This document shows positions 1 through 7,966 of a stretch of DNA of 56,907 bases, one piece after another; within the stretch, counting starts at the first letter, position 1, and each line of letters begins with the position of its first letter. The translations under genes were made by a program, and so were the position numbers. This DNA is from CAZGXI01 sp964529715. GTDB lineage: Bacteria; Chloroflexota; Anaerolineae; Aggregatilineales; Ch27. The stretch spans positions 1 through 56,907 of the forward strand of contig CAZGXI010000033.1 in NCBI GenBank assembly GCA_964529715.1, read 5' to 3'. The notes beneath the pieces are model-generated. The model did no database searches and was not told the DNA's origin. It was given only the letters and a program-made list of their open reading frames with translations.

Positions 1-126
1 GCGGGCTTTCCGCGCTTCAAGGGGGCGAACCGCTTCCACCGTAGGGGCGTTCAATTGAACGCCCCTACTTACGGCGACGGGTGCAAGCTGCGCTTGGAGA
101 AGAACGGGCGAGTGGATTACATCTAG
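1..126 (+). pseudogene. tnpB: TnpB (IS200/IS605 OrfB family), internal/3' fragment
   Basis: The first 126 bases read in frame as AGFPRFKGANRFH, then GDGCKLRLEKNGRVDYI and a TAG stop. The GFPRFKG and YGDGCKL signatures are typical of the middle of IS605-type TnpB, the RNA-guided nuclease encoded by these transposons. The family normally has over 150 further residues, including the RuvC-like catalytic part, so this copy is truncated soon after the match. Between the two signatures a perfect 28-bp palindrome replaces the usual residues without breaking the frame. The sequence after the stop becomes AT-richer and is unrelated. The fragment starts outside the window. Almost certainly non-functional. 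Confidence 0.7.
41..68. repeat. Perfect 28-bp palindrome (REP/MITE-like)
   Basis: The left arm GTAGGGGCGTTCAA is followed directly by its exact reverse complement, with no loop. It lies inside the tnpB fragment at the place where intact family members have about eight unrelated residues. A GTAGGGGCG-type terminus is characteristic of small palindromic repeats in GC-rich bacteria, but assignment to a named family is my inference. Confidence 0.6.
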
Positions 127-330
127 AAGATAATTTCCTGAGGCATCCTGCTTAATGTAGCTGTATCTATAGCTAAATTCCGGTTGCTGAGCCTGAATCG
201 CCCGTGCAGTAGACACGACAAAGAAAAATAGTATTACCATGATCGCAGAATAGATTGCTGTCTTCATAGACACTTTTGTTTTCCTTTTGATGGAAGGATA
301 GAACACAGAACAAAGGTCTGGATCGGTCAA

Positions 331-499
331 GTCCCGAACGTTCTGCAAAAACAGGGCAGCATGATATGACGCAAGCGATCTGTCTGGCTGCCCCAGGGCA
401 CTCTTCACGCAGGACTGGTGGCTCCCGCCCTACCCTCATTGAACCTGTCCCTGCAAAAGGATAGCGCGCGCCGCCTCGTTTTTGCGGAACGTTCGGGAC
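331..499. repeat. Pair of 22-nt inverted repeats bounding 169 bp
   Basis: The sequence GTCCCGAACGTTCTGCAAAAAC at 331-352 recurs in inverted orientation at 478-499 with a single mismatch. The core CCGAACGTTC is itself nearly palindromic. The 125 bp between the copies hold no convincing gene. The arrangement resembles the terminal repeats of a miniature transposable element, or a pair of REP units. I could not find a clear target-site duplication. It sits downstream of the LysM lipoprotein gene, so a role in transcript end formation is also possible. Confidence 0.5.
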
Positions 500-513
500 C
501 TATCCTTCTTCTA

Positions 514-1398
514 CTAAGGCAGGCCGCCAGTGGGAAACGGCGTCATAGTCGGTGTGGCCGTAGCTGCCTGCGGCTTCGTGAACGTCCAGGGACCGCCTTC
601 GTGGCAGGGAATCTGCCGGAAGTAAAAGTCCAGCGGATAGACATACCAGGTGTACTGCCCGGCTGCGGGCAGCGCCTCGTAAAGGTCGATGGTCTCGTTC
701 TGGCGCAGGTCCACCACCCGCTCGTATATACTGCCGTCGGGTCGATGGACGCGGATCAGATTACGTTCGGCGCGCGGGCCACGCCAGTTGAACGTCAACT
801 GGCCGTCGCCGGAGACGTTGAATGAACCGTCTGTTGGCGTCAGCACCTCCCAGGTGCAGTCATAAGTCGGTTCAGCTGGTTGTGCGCTGCCCGGCACACG
901 CAATTGCTGCCCAATGATCACCACATTGGGGTCACGCAGGCAGTTACCCGCTGCGAGATCGTCCACCGTCGTCCCGTACCGCTGCGCGATGCGGGTCAGG
1001 TTGTCGTTGATCTGAACGGTGTAGGTCAGCGACCAATCCTGGCGCGGTCGGCAGCCGGGCGTGGTCGTTGGCGTGGGGGTTTCCGCGCCGTGCAGGCCGG
1101 GGATCGATACACTCAGGTCCAGGGTGGCCGTCGGCGTCACGGTCGGTGTGGCTGACGGCGCAACGGTGGCCGTCGGCGGCTCGAAGGTCGGGGGAGGAAG
1201 CAGCGTGCGCGACGGCGTCAGGGTCGCCAACGGGGTATTAGGTGGAATCGTCTCACTCGGCGTAACGGTGGGGCTGGTCTGAGCCGTAAGCTGAACGACC
1301 ATTACACCCTGCTGCGCCTGCAAATTGCACGCCATCACAGCCAGCATGGTCAGGCACAACACGATCAGGACCGCGACTCTTCTCACGGAATGAATCAT
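514..1398 (-). CDS. LysM-domain lipoprotein
   Basis: The 294-residue protein begins MIHSVRR, has a hydrophobic signal segment and a lipobox-like VMAC, and is therefore probably lipid-anchored outside the membrane. A Thr/Pro/Ser-rich linker (about residues 40-120) leads to one LysM module (YTVQINDNLTRIAQRYG to GQQLRVP), a peptidoglycan/chitin-binding fold. A beta-rich C-terminal domain with Trp and Cys residues follows (CTWEVLTPTDGSF onward). The start at 1398 is chosen because a GAGGA site precedes it at proper spacing and the signal peptide starts there; a longer frame reaches 1446. It is the last gene of the minus-strand exporter cluster, so it may be a cell-wall-bound partner of that system. 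Confidence 0.75.
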   Translation of the reverse strand: MIHSVRRVAVLIVLCLTMLAVMACNLQAQQGVMVVQLTAQTSPTVTPSETIPPNTPLATLTPSRTLLPPPTFEPPTATVAPSATPTVTPTATLDLSVSIPGLHGAETPTPTTTPGCRPRQDWSLTYTVQINDNLTRIAQRYGTTVDDLAAGNCLRDPNVVIIGQQLRVPGSAQPAEPTYDCTWEVLTPTDGSFNVSGDGQLTFNWRGPRAERNLIRVHRPDGSIYERVVDLRQNETIDLYEALPAAGQYTWYVYPLDFYFRQIPCHEGGPWTFTKPQAATATPTMTPFPTGGLP

Positions 1399-1442
1399 CT
1401 TTAAAGTCCTCGCGCTACCCATTTGTAGAACGCCACCGCCGA

Positions 1443-2195
1443 TCAATTCGGACCTGAGGGTGGCGTAATAAACTCGCCTACATCCGCCTCTTTCTTGCGC
1501 GCGACAAGCCGTCCATCCAGCAGGTCATAAGCCGCATCGACGTACTCGGCCACCACCGGATCATGCGAAACGACCAGGAACGCCGTGCCCTGAGCTTCCG
1601 CAATGCCCCGGAACAACGCCAACACGCGGCGAGCAGTACGTGTATCCAGACCGCTGGTCGGCTCGTCGGCCAACACAAGAGCCGGCTGCAAGGCCAACGC
1701 CCGCGCAATAGCGACCCGCTGCCGCTGTCCGCCGCTGAGTTCATCCGGCGTGTGATCGGCCCAGGCGCTCAGCCCGACGGCGGCAAGCGCGGTCCTAACA
1801 CGGCGACGACGCTCCCAGAGACCCAACCCTGGCAGGCGCAACGCCAGGTCGATGTTTTCTGACGCCGTGTAGGTCGGCAGCAGCGTCGAACTTTGGAAGA
1901 CGAAACCGATCTGCATGCGGCGTAGACGAGCACGCGCCGATTCGCCTGCACGTACAATGTCCAGCCCACAGACCTCGATTTCGCCGGCGGTAGGCATATC
2001 GAGCGCGCCGATCAGGTTGAGCAGTGTGGTCTTGCCACTGCCAGACGGCCCATACAGCGCGACCAACTCGCCCGCAGAAACGACTAAATCAACGCCGCGC
2101 AGTACGTGAACAGCGTTCTCGCCACCGTTGAAAACGCGCTGGACACCGCGCACCACCACACGAACCGGGCGGCGGCCCGTGCCATTACCGCTCAT
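1443..2195 (-). CDS. ABC transporter ATPase (LolD/MacB type)
   Basis: 250 residues with a complete ABC nucleotide-binding domain: Walker A GPSGSGKTT, Q-loop FVFQSS, signature LSGGQRQRVAIARAL, Walker B LVLADEPTSGLD and the switch His in VVSHD. The compact size and GALDMPTAGEI spacing match ATPases that partner FtsX-like permeases in the MacB/LolD group, which power lipoprotein release or efflux by mechanotransmission rather than import. Its ATG overlaps the stop of the upstream ATPase gene as ATGA (2192-2195), which fixes the start and implies translational coupling. The likely permease is the 921-residue FtsX protein at 4616-7381. Confidence 0.88.
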   Translation of the reverse strand: MSGNGTGRRPVRVVVRGVQRVFNGGENAVHVLRGVDLVVSAGELVALYGPSGSGKTTLLNLIGALDMPTAGEIEVCGLDIVRAGESARARLRRMQIGFVFQSSTLLPTYTASENIDLALRLPGLGLWERRRRVRTALAAVGLSAWADHTPDELSGGQRQRVAIARALALQPALVLADEPTSGLDTRTARRVLALFRGIAEAQGTAFLVVSHDPVVAEYVDAAYDLLDGRLVARKKEADVGEFITPPSGPN

Positions 2196-3130
2196 CGGGC
2201 CGTCCTTTCGTCTGCACGGGCACGACGCCACAACCGCCGCCGACGTGGTGGCGCATCCTGAGGAAGCATGTCTTGTAACAGCGCGCTGGTGTCATCCGGC
2301 AGATCGGCCTCAGGGCGCAACAGCACCCCCTCCGGGCGAATCTCGACCGCAATGCGTGGCGCTTCCGCCAGGTGAGAGCGCGCCATGCCTGGCAGTTGAA
2401 TGCGCCCGGCGTCGTCCAGGGCAGGCGTCTCGTCGGCGGCATGGGAAAGGTCCTGGCCCAACGCGCCATCGCGCAGCGTGAGCACCCGGTCGGCATGGTG
2501 GGCAATCTCCAAGTCATGTGTAACCATCAGGATCGTCAACCCATAACGCTCACGCAGGTCGCGTAGCAGCGCCATTGCCTGCACCCCGCTGTTGCGGTCC
2601 AGAGCGCCGGTCGGCTCGTCAGCCAGCAAGAGCGGCGGATGGTTCGCCAGGGCAACGGCAATCGCCACGCGCTGCTGCTGCCCCCCTGACAGAGCCGCTG
2701 GACGCTTATGCATGTGCCCGGCTAACCCAACCGCCTCCAGCAGTTCCCGCGCCTGGCGGCTGCGCCGCCAGGGGGACATCCCCGCTAACATCATCGGCAA
2801 TGTGACGTTGTGCAGCGCCGACCGGTGCGGCAACAGATTACGCTCCACCTGCTGCCATAGAAATCCCACCCGCCGCAGACGATAGTCGGCCAGAGCACGG
2901 CCCTTGAGATCAAGCAGGTTAAGGCCATCTACCACCAACTGCCCCGCTGTCGGGCGATCCAGGCCGCCCAACAGATTAAGTAACGAACTCTTGCCCGCCC
3001 CGCTCGGCCCGATAATTGCAACCCACTCTCCTTGTTCCATCTCAAAATCAATACCACGCAGAGCAACTACTTCATGCGTGCCAATGCGGTACACCTTCAC
3101 CAGATTTTTGCAGTGCACATAGGCGGTCAT
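2192..3130 (-). CDS. ABC transporter ATPase with C-terminal extension (MacB type)
   Basis: 312 residues. Residues 1-225 form an ABC ATPase with Walker A GPSGAGKSS, signature LSGGQQQRVAIAVAL, Walker B LLLADEPTGALD and switch MVTHD. About 85 extra residues follow, Asp/Pro-rich and ending in a strongly basic RRRRLWRRARADER tail, which LolD-size ATPases lack; their role is unknown. Two different ATPases in one operon with a single large FtsX permease suggest a heterodimeric motor. It lies between the membrane fusion gene upstream and the second ATPase downstream, with which it overlaps by 4 bp. Confidence 0.87.
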   Translation of the reverse strand: MTAYVHCKNLVKVYRIGTHEVVALRGIDFEMEQGEWVAIIGPSGAGKSSLLNLLGGLDRPTAGQLVVDGLNLLDLKGRALADYRLRRVGFLWQQVERNLLPHRSALHNVTLPMMLAGMSPWRRSRQARELLEAVGLAGHMHKRPAALSGGQQQRVAIAVALANHPPLLLADEPTGALDRNSGVQAMALLRDLRERYGLTILMVTHDLEIAHHADRVLTLRDGALGQDLSHAADETPALDDAGRIQLPGMARSHLAEAPRIAVEIRPEGVLLRPEADLPDDTSALLQDMLPQDAPPRRRRLWRRARADERTAR

Positions 3131-3143
3131 ACTTCGCGCTTAT

Positions 3144-3169
3144 CCCTCATCCCCGGCCCCTCTACCCCC
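3144..3169. repeat. Possible dispersed intergenic repeat
   Basis: A pyrimidine-rich CCCTCATCCCCGGCCCC run followed by TCTACCCCC lies in the 74-bp gap between the ATPase and membrane fusion genes. Strings of this type recur between genes in several GC-rich phyla. Only one copy is visible here, so repeat status rests on general knowledge. Confidence 0.3.
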
Positions 3170-3204
3170 AAAAGACGGCTGAATGCTCACGGTTGACCAC
3201 TTCT

Positions 3205-4548
3205 TTACGGACCGATCACCACATCCCCTTCGTTCACCCCACTGACAATCTCCACGCGGTCGTTCGTCCGCAGCCCGATCTGCACATCCACACGGCGTGG
3301 GCCATCTGCCGTCTGGATCACCACAAACGTCCGATTCTGAAAGGTGCGGATGGCCGCCGGCGGCAGCCACAACACATTCTGTCGCACCTGCAAGGGCATC
3401 TCGATCTCGATCAACTGCCCGGAGGCCACATTTTGCAGCGAGGCAGCCACACGGGTCGTCTGATCGGCATCGGAGGAACTGGCGGGCAGACGACGCACCA
3501 CACACTGCACAGCAGTATCCGGTTGATTCATCACCTGGCACACCCCGACCAGCCCCACACTCAAGCGCTGCGCGTCGGCGATGGCAAGACTGGCGATGGC
3601 CTCCTTCGGCTCCGGCCTGCCAATGATGATCACGGTGGCATACGCAGCTACCTGCTCACCGGGTTCGATGCGCACTTCTAACACCTCGCCGTCGATAGGC
3701 GCGTAAAGCGACGAACGCGCAATCGCGGCATTCAACTGATCAATGGTCAACTGGGCCGACCGGACGGCCTGAACCTGCTCCGGGCTGCCGCCGCCCGCCC
3801 TGGCACGCTCTAAAGCCAGTTCAGCCTGGATCACGGCGTTCTCTGCCTGCTCAATCTGAATCTGGTGAGTAGCAAAACTCTGCTGCGCCGAGGCGTAAGA
3901 GATTTCGGCATTGCGCAGGGTGCTGCGCGCATTTTGAAGCTGCTGATAGGCGCTGTCCACCGTCGAGGCAGGCAGCTCCGGGTGACTGACGGCATCGTCA
4001 TAAGCACGCTGAGCATCTTCCAGACCGCGCCGGGCGTTTTCCAGGCCGATGCGCGCCGTTTCGAGCGTGGTCCAGGGACTGCTCAGGCGGACATTCTCCA
4101 GGCTTAAGCGGGCGTTCGCCAAATTGATCTCGGCCTGCTGGACCGACTCTAGGCTGCCCTCCGACCCGGATTCCAGTCTGGCCTGCGCTGCCTCTAGTTG
4201 GAGCTGCGCGCTGGCAAGCTGGTTCTCCAGGTCGGTGATCTGGAAATCGGCCAAAAGTTGGCCCGCCGTCACCGTGTCGCCACGCTGAACGGCGACCCGC
4301 CGCACCGTGCCGGACACCTCGAAAGAGAGGGCCATCTGATCACGGGGCTGCCAGCGCCCAGAAAACTGCATGATCTCCTGCACATCGCCGCGCTGGACCA
4401 CGTAGGTCGGCGGGGCGGCGGCAGGCGCCGTCGGAACCGGCGTCGAGGTAGGCGCAGTGGAGACTCCCTGGCCGTTTCCCCCGCCACAGGCAACCACAAG
4501 CAGAGCACACAGCGTCAGAATCAACAGGCGCATCGACAGACGTTGCAT
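3205..4548 (-). CDS. Membrane fusion protein, HlyD/MacA family lipoprotein
   Basis: 447 residues. The N-terminus has a short signal and the lipobox LLVVAC, then a Thr/Pro linker, a first half-lipoyl strand pair (VQRGDVQEIMQFSGRWQP and QRGDTVTAGQLLADFQ), a long alpha-helical coiled-coil hairpin (about residues 115-260, rich in Ala, Gln, Glu and Leu) and the second lipoyl half and beta-barrel (YAPIDGEVLEVRIEPGEQV). It ends GVNEGDVVIGP, as usual for the family. In MacAB-type systems this protein bridges the FtsX permease and the envelope. A GGGAG site 5 nt before ATG 4548 supports this start over 4572. The permease gene lies 67 bp upstream. Confidence 0.87.
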   Translation of the reverse strand: MQRLSMRLLILTLCALLVVACGGGNGQGVSTAPTSTPVPTAPAAAPPTYVVQRGDVQEIMQFSGRWQPRDQMALSFEVSGTVRRVAVQRGDTVTAGQLLADFQITDLENQLASAQLQLEAAQARLESGSEGSLESVQQAEINLANARLSLENVRLSSPWTTLETARIGLENARRGLEDAQRAYDDAVSHPELPASTVDSAYQQLQNARSTLRNAEISYASAQQSFATHQIQIEQAENAVIQAELALERARAGGGSPEQVQAVRSAQLTIDQLNAAIARSSLYAPIDGEVLEVRIEPGEQVAAYATVIIIGRPEPKEAIASLAIADAQRLSVGLVGVCQVMNQPDTAVQCVVRRLPASSSDADQTTRVAASLQNVASGQLIEIEMPLQVRQNVLWLPPAAIRTFQNRTFVVIQTADGPRRVDVQIGLRTNDRVEIVSGVNEGDVVIGP

Positions 4549-4615
4549 CAGGACTCCCGTAAAAACAGTCAACGCCTGGCTGTCCTAGACAACCATGAAC
4601 CGCCGACTGTCCGAC

Positions 4616-7381
4616 TCACATATCTCCCAACCGCACAAGCGCCGCCAGGCTCTCACGGCCCACAAACAGAGTCATGCTCAGCGTGACAACGAACATGACG
4701 ACCGCAAACATGATGTATACCGCCGCAATATCGTTCCAGGCAACGCGCACGAGATAGGGCGGCAGGCCACCGCTAAAATCCAGCAGCGGCAAAAAGAGCA
4801 GCGTCGTCGCCAGACCGATCCCCGTGCCGGCCAGAATGCCATTCCCGGCGACCAGGCCCTGCACTAGGATCAGATAGGTTCCCACCGGGCGTCCGCCCAG
4901 GCCCATCGCACGCAACGCACCCAACTGGGTTGCCTGGGCGCGAAACGATGCCGCTCCCTGCACCACCGCCCCCACCAGCGTCAGCGCCACCGAGGCGACG
5001 AAACCCACTGAGAGAAAGCCCAGCACGCCCCGCCGCAGCGGAGCCGCTTGTGCCTCGCGCAGGGCACTGGCCGGATCAAGCCAGCGGACCACCGGATAGC
5101 CCAGTTCGGCGGCGTCCCGTTCCACCGCTGCCAGATCCGCCCCCGGTTCGAGACCGATCCAAAGGTTGTGCGGCAGTTCTGTCCCCACTGCTTCAAAAAT
5201 GGGATCGATGCTCATCACCAAAAAGAACCCTTCGTTCGGGTTCAGGGTGGGAAAATAGTCCAGCACGCCCAGGATCGGCACGTCCATGTCGTACCACTGG
5301 TTCAGCGCCAACACCTGCACCCGAAGCACCTGGTTGACCCGCAGGTTATAGTCCTGGGCCGTTTTGGCGCTGATCAAGGCACCTGTGCGGTTGCCTGCCA
5401 GCCGGTTGAACAGATCGGCGACCGGCTCGTCGGCGTAGTCGGCGCGGAAGTGCGTCACAGCGGCAATGGCGGCGCGATCCACACCCAGGATTGTTCCCTG
5501 AAGCCGCTGCCCGGCCAACGAAATTTGGGCCGTGTAACGCCCGGCGCGCGAGACATCCCGTACCCCCTCGACCGTCAACAGGTCGGTGGCAGGCAGGGTG
5601 TTATAGCCGGTGACAGTGTACGACACCTGACCGCTGGCGTTAGTGCCACTTTGTTCGGTCTGTTCCTCGGCGGCAGTGATCGCCACCACATCTGCGCCGA
5701 TACGATAGTTGACAGCATCTTCCAGGCTGCGGTCGATGGTGCTCGCCATCGAGGCGGTGAACCCGGCCAGGCTCAGGGTAAAGCACATCATCAGCAGCGT
5801 ACCCCGATAGCGCCCGGTCGAACGGGTCAGTTCGCGCAGGGCCATCAGCAAGGCCACACCCCGTCCCCAGGCCACCACCGCCGCGCCCGCCCGCAGGACG
5901 AACGGCCACAAGCGCAAAAAGAGCAGCGTCAACCCCAGGGAAAACAACGTCGGCCCAACGAAGGACAGCGGGTCGCTGAACGGATTCTCCGCCGAGGCCG
6001 CCAGCCCGCCGCGCTGCTGCAAGGTGTAAAGCACGTAGCAGGCCGGAACCAGCAACGCCAGGTCCAGGTAAGCGCGCTGCCACCACGCCTTTCCGCCACG
6101 CGCCGAGGTTTGCCGGAAACTGGTGATCGTCTGCGCGCTGCTGCGCCAGGAAAGTACCAGCCCGCTGCCCGCCGCAATCAGGCCCGTGAGCGCGCCTGCT
6201 GCTACCGCCTGCGGGGTAAAAACCACTTCCAACACTGCGCCTGCATCCGCGAAGCGCAAAAAGGATATCGTCTGTCCTACCAGCCTCACCACCGCTGGGC
6301 TGACCGCCAGACCGATCCCCAGCGCCGTGCCCGCCAGCAACAACCACATCGTGACATGGACGGCCAACAGCGCCGGGCGGCTCATGCCCCGGCTACGTAG
6401 AGTCACATCCTCTGCCTGTTGGCGACCGACCAACAACCCGGCCACCAGCGCAACGAAATACAACGCCAGCCCACCTACCGGCAGCACGATGATCACCAAC
6501 TGCTGCGTGAGCTGGCTCACGTCCCGGCTGAAGGCGGTCAACCCGTCTACTGGCGACAGGTCCAGCCGAATGCCCGGCAGCGCCGCCGACACGGTGCGCT
6601 CGCCATCGGCGATGCGCGCCAGCAGCCCGTCCACCTCCGATGTGCGCAGCATCGAGCCGTCGAAAATCAGATACCAGGCCATCTCATCTATCGGGCGCTC
6701 AACGCCTTCCAGCGAGGCCCACAGGTCGTCGGGTCGCAGCAGCATCACCTGGTCGAAAAAGCGCGGCGTAAAAATCCACGCCGGATCGTTCGGATTGATG
6801 GGCCGCCACAATGCCGCCACACGCAAGGTCAGTGTGCCCAGACCGGCCTTCGCCGCCGTGAGGGTATCCCCGACCTGAAGCCCCATCGAATAGAGCATCG
6901 TTTCAGGGATCAGTGCCGGGATCGCTCCATCGTTGGCGGCGGAGTCTTCCGGTGGCCACGCTCCTGCGATGATCGCGATCTGGTCTTCTGCCCCCTCTAA
7001 TGTGCTCAACGTGAACGCCCCCAGTGCGCCGCTCCCGACCAATGTCATCATCCAGGCGCCGCTGCTGGTATAGCGAACGACGTGGCTGACCGGCAGACCA
7101 AGCGTGTCTACAAATCCGCCGGTGATGGCAGCGGTGGCCGTTGTTACGTCGGCTCGGCCAATGGCCCCACTCCAGCTTCCCAGGTAGCGATAACGAAAGG
7201 CATAAGTCGGATCGGTCAGGCGCGTGGCGAGCAGGCCGGTATTCACCGCATCCACATACAGCGCCAGGCTCAGCGCCAGGGTCGAAGCCACCGTCAGCCC
7301 CACCAGCACCCAGATCACCAGGACGCGGTGCTGCCAGAGCCGCTCAAACGCGAGAAAGAACGTGTCGAATAGTCGGAACAT
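4616..7381 (-). CDS. Large FtsX/MacB-like ABC permease with two FtsX modules
   Basis: 921 residues beginning MFRLFDTFFLAFERLWQHR. One N-terminal membrane helix is followed by an extracytoplasmic domain (about 60-290). A first FtsX module then has several helices (LVIIVLPVGGLALYFVALV onward), followed by a middle helix block, a second extracytoplasmic domain (about 560-790) and a C-terminal FtsX module containing the typical QLGALRAMGLGGRPV coupling segment. The predicted membrane protein carries no ATPase domain of its own, so it should work with one or both ATPases downstream and the membrane fusion protein at 3205-4548. Such complexes move substrates out of the membrane or periplasm-like space. 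The substrate is unknown. The start at 7381 coincides with the first membrane helix; the frame extends to 7420. Confidence 0.85.
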   Translation of the reverse strand: MFRLFDTFFLAFERLWQHRVLVIWVLVGLTVASTLALSLALYVDAVNTGLLATRLTDPTYAFRYRYLGSWSGAIGRADVTTATAAITGGFVDTLGLPVSHVVRYTSSGAWMMTLVGSGALGAFTLSTLEGAEDQIAIIAGAWPPEDSAANDGAIPALIPETMLYSMGLQVGDTLTAAKAGLGTLTLRVAALWRPINPNDPAWIFTPRFFDQVMLLRPDDLWASLEGVERPIDEMAWYLIFDGSMLRTSEVDGLLARIADGERTVSAALPGIRLDLSPVDGLTAFSRDVSQLTQQLVIIVLPVGGLALYFVALVAGLLVGRQQAEDVTLRSRGMSRPALLAVHVTMWLLLAGTALGIGLAVSPAVVRLVGQTISFLRFADAGAVLEVVFTPQAVAAGALTGLIAAGSGLVLSWRSSAQTITSFRQTSARGGKAWWQRAYLDLALLVPACYVLYTLQQRGGLAASAENPFSDPLSFVGPTLFSLGLTLLFLRLWPFVLRAGAAVVAWGRGVALLMALRELTRSTGRYRGTLLMMCFTLSLAGFTASMASTIDRSLEDAVNYRIGADVVAITAAEEQTEQSGTNASGQVSYTVTGYNTLPATDLLTVEGVRDVSRAGRYTAQISLAGQRLQGTILGVDRAAIAAVTHFRADYADEPVADLFNRLAGNRTGALISAKTAQDYNLRVNQVLRVQVLALNQWYDMDVPILGVLDYFPTLNPNEGFFLVMSIDPIFEAVGTELPHNLWIGLEPGADLAAVERDAAELGYPVVRWLDPASALREAQAAPLRRGVLGFLSVGFVASVALTLVGAVVQGAASFRAQATQLGALRAMGLGGRPVGTYLILVQGLVAGNGILAGTGIGLATTLLFLPLLDFSGGLPPYLVRVAWNDIAAVYIMFAVVMFVVTLSMTLFVGRESLAALVRLGDM

Positions 7382-7437
7382 AGCCCCAGTCAGGACGCCG
7401 GAGCCGCCCCCGGCGTCCAACGTTGATTGGCCGGATT

Positions 7438-7883
7438 CTACCCTGCCCCAAAACGAGAACGAAGAACAGGATCGATCCGCACCGCACAGGAAAGCACCTG
7501 CCCGACATAGCCGCTTCGATCCTCACCTGCCGCCGGATCGTAAGGCGGTATTGCTGCCGTACATTCCCGATAAGCCATGATGTTTGCCTGCGCGCGGTTC
7601 AACCCTTCTTCCAGGTTTCTATATCTAGATAAAAATCCAGGTCGTCTGCGGCGGGTGGAATGCCCGGCACATCGGGGCTTTGCGCCAGCACAACCCGAAG
7701 GCCGGGATGCTGCGCCTCAAACTCGTCGAACACAGCCTCGTTGAGGATGTCGCGCGCCCAGTCTGGCACGAGGATGGTCAGCGTCACGGCGGTTTCCTGC
7801 GCGTCGGCTTGCAGCGCCCCGCCGGAACAGATCGCCAGCAAAACAACCAGCGCAGCTAGTAATACACGGTGAGCGATTGGCAT
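7438..7883 (-). pseudogene. Internally deleted solute-binding protein gene (third paralogue)
   Basis: The ATG at 7883, with an AAGGAG site, starts a 94-codon frame: signal peptide, then LTILVPDWARDILNEAVFDEFEAQHPGL, matching the N-termini of the two large binding proteins upstream. It stops as DLDFYLDIETWKKG. In another frame, from about 7622 to the TAG at 7438, lies a sequence matching their C-termini: RAQANIMAYRECTAAIPPYDPAAG and a final segment like CATTVDPGL of the paralogue. So about 2.1 kb of a roughly 880-codon gene is missing and the junction near 7605-7622 is out of frame. What remains would at most encode a short exported peptide. Confidence 0.75.
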
Positions 7884-7966
7884 GGGGTTTTCTCCTTAGA
7901 CTCAACCTTTCGTAGCCCACACCGATACTAGCTGCGCCGGGAGCAAAGTGTTTGAAGACGGTCCTT

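Larger units (their letters stand above)
1..267 (-). pseudogene. 5' fragment of a secreted-protein gene, interrupted by transposon debris
   Basis: On the minus strand an ORF begins with ATG at 267 and stays open to the window edge. Its N-terminus is a clear Sec signal peptide: MKTA, a hydrophobic stretch and an ARA or AQA cleavage site near residues 24-28, followed by QPEFSYRYSYIKQDASGNY. A GGA-containing ribosome-binding site lies just upstream of the ATG. After about residue 50 the frame runs antisense through the TnpB fragment, so only the first 45-50 codons look original. The base composition is AT-richer than the neighbours. The natural function cannot be told from this stump. Confidence 0.4.

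Noticed and set aside
5048..6400. 450-codon plus-strand open frame opposite the FtsX permease gene
   Set aside because: It is antisense to a well-recognised membrane protein, rich in Arg, Gln, His and Pro, and lacks any domain pattern; long antisense frames are expected at this GC content.
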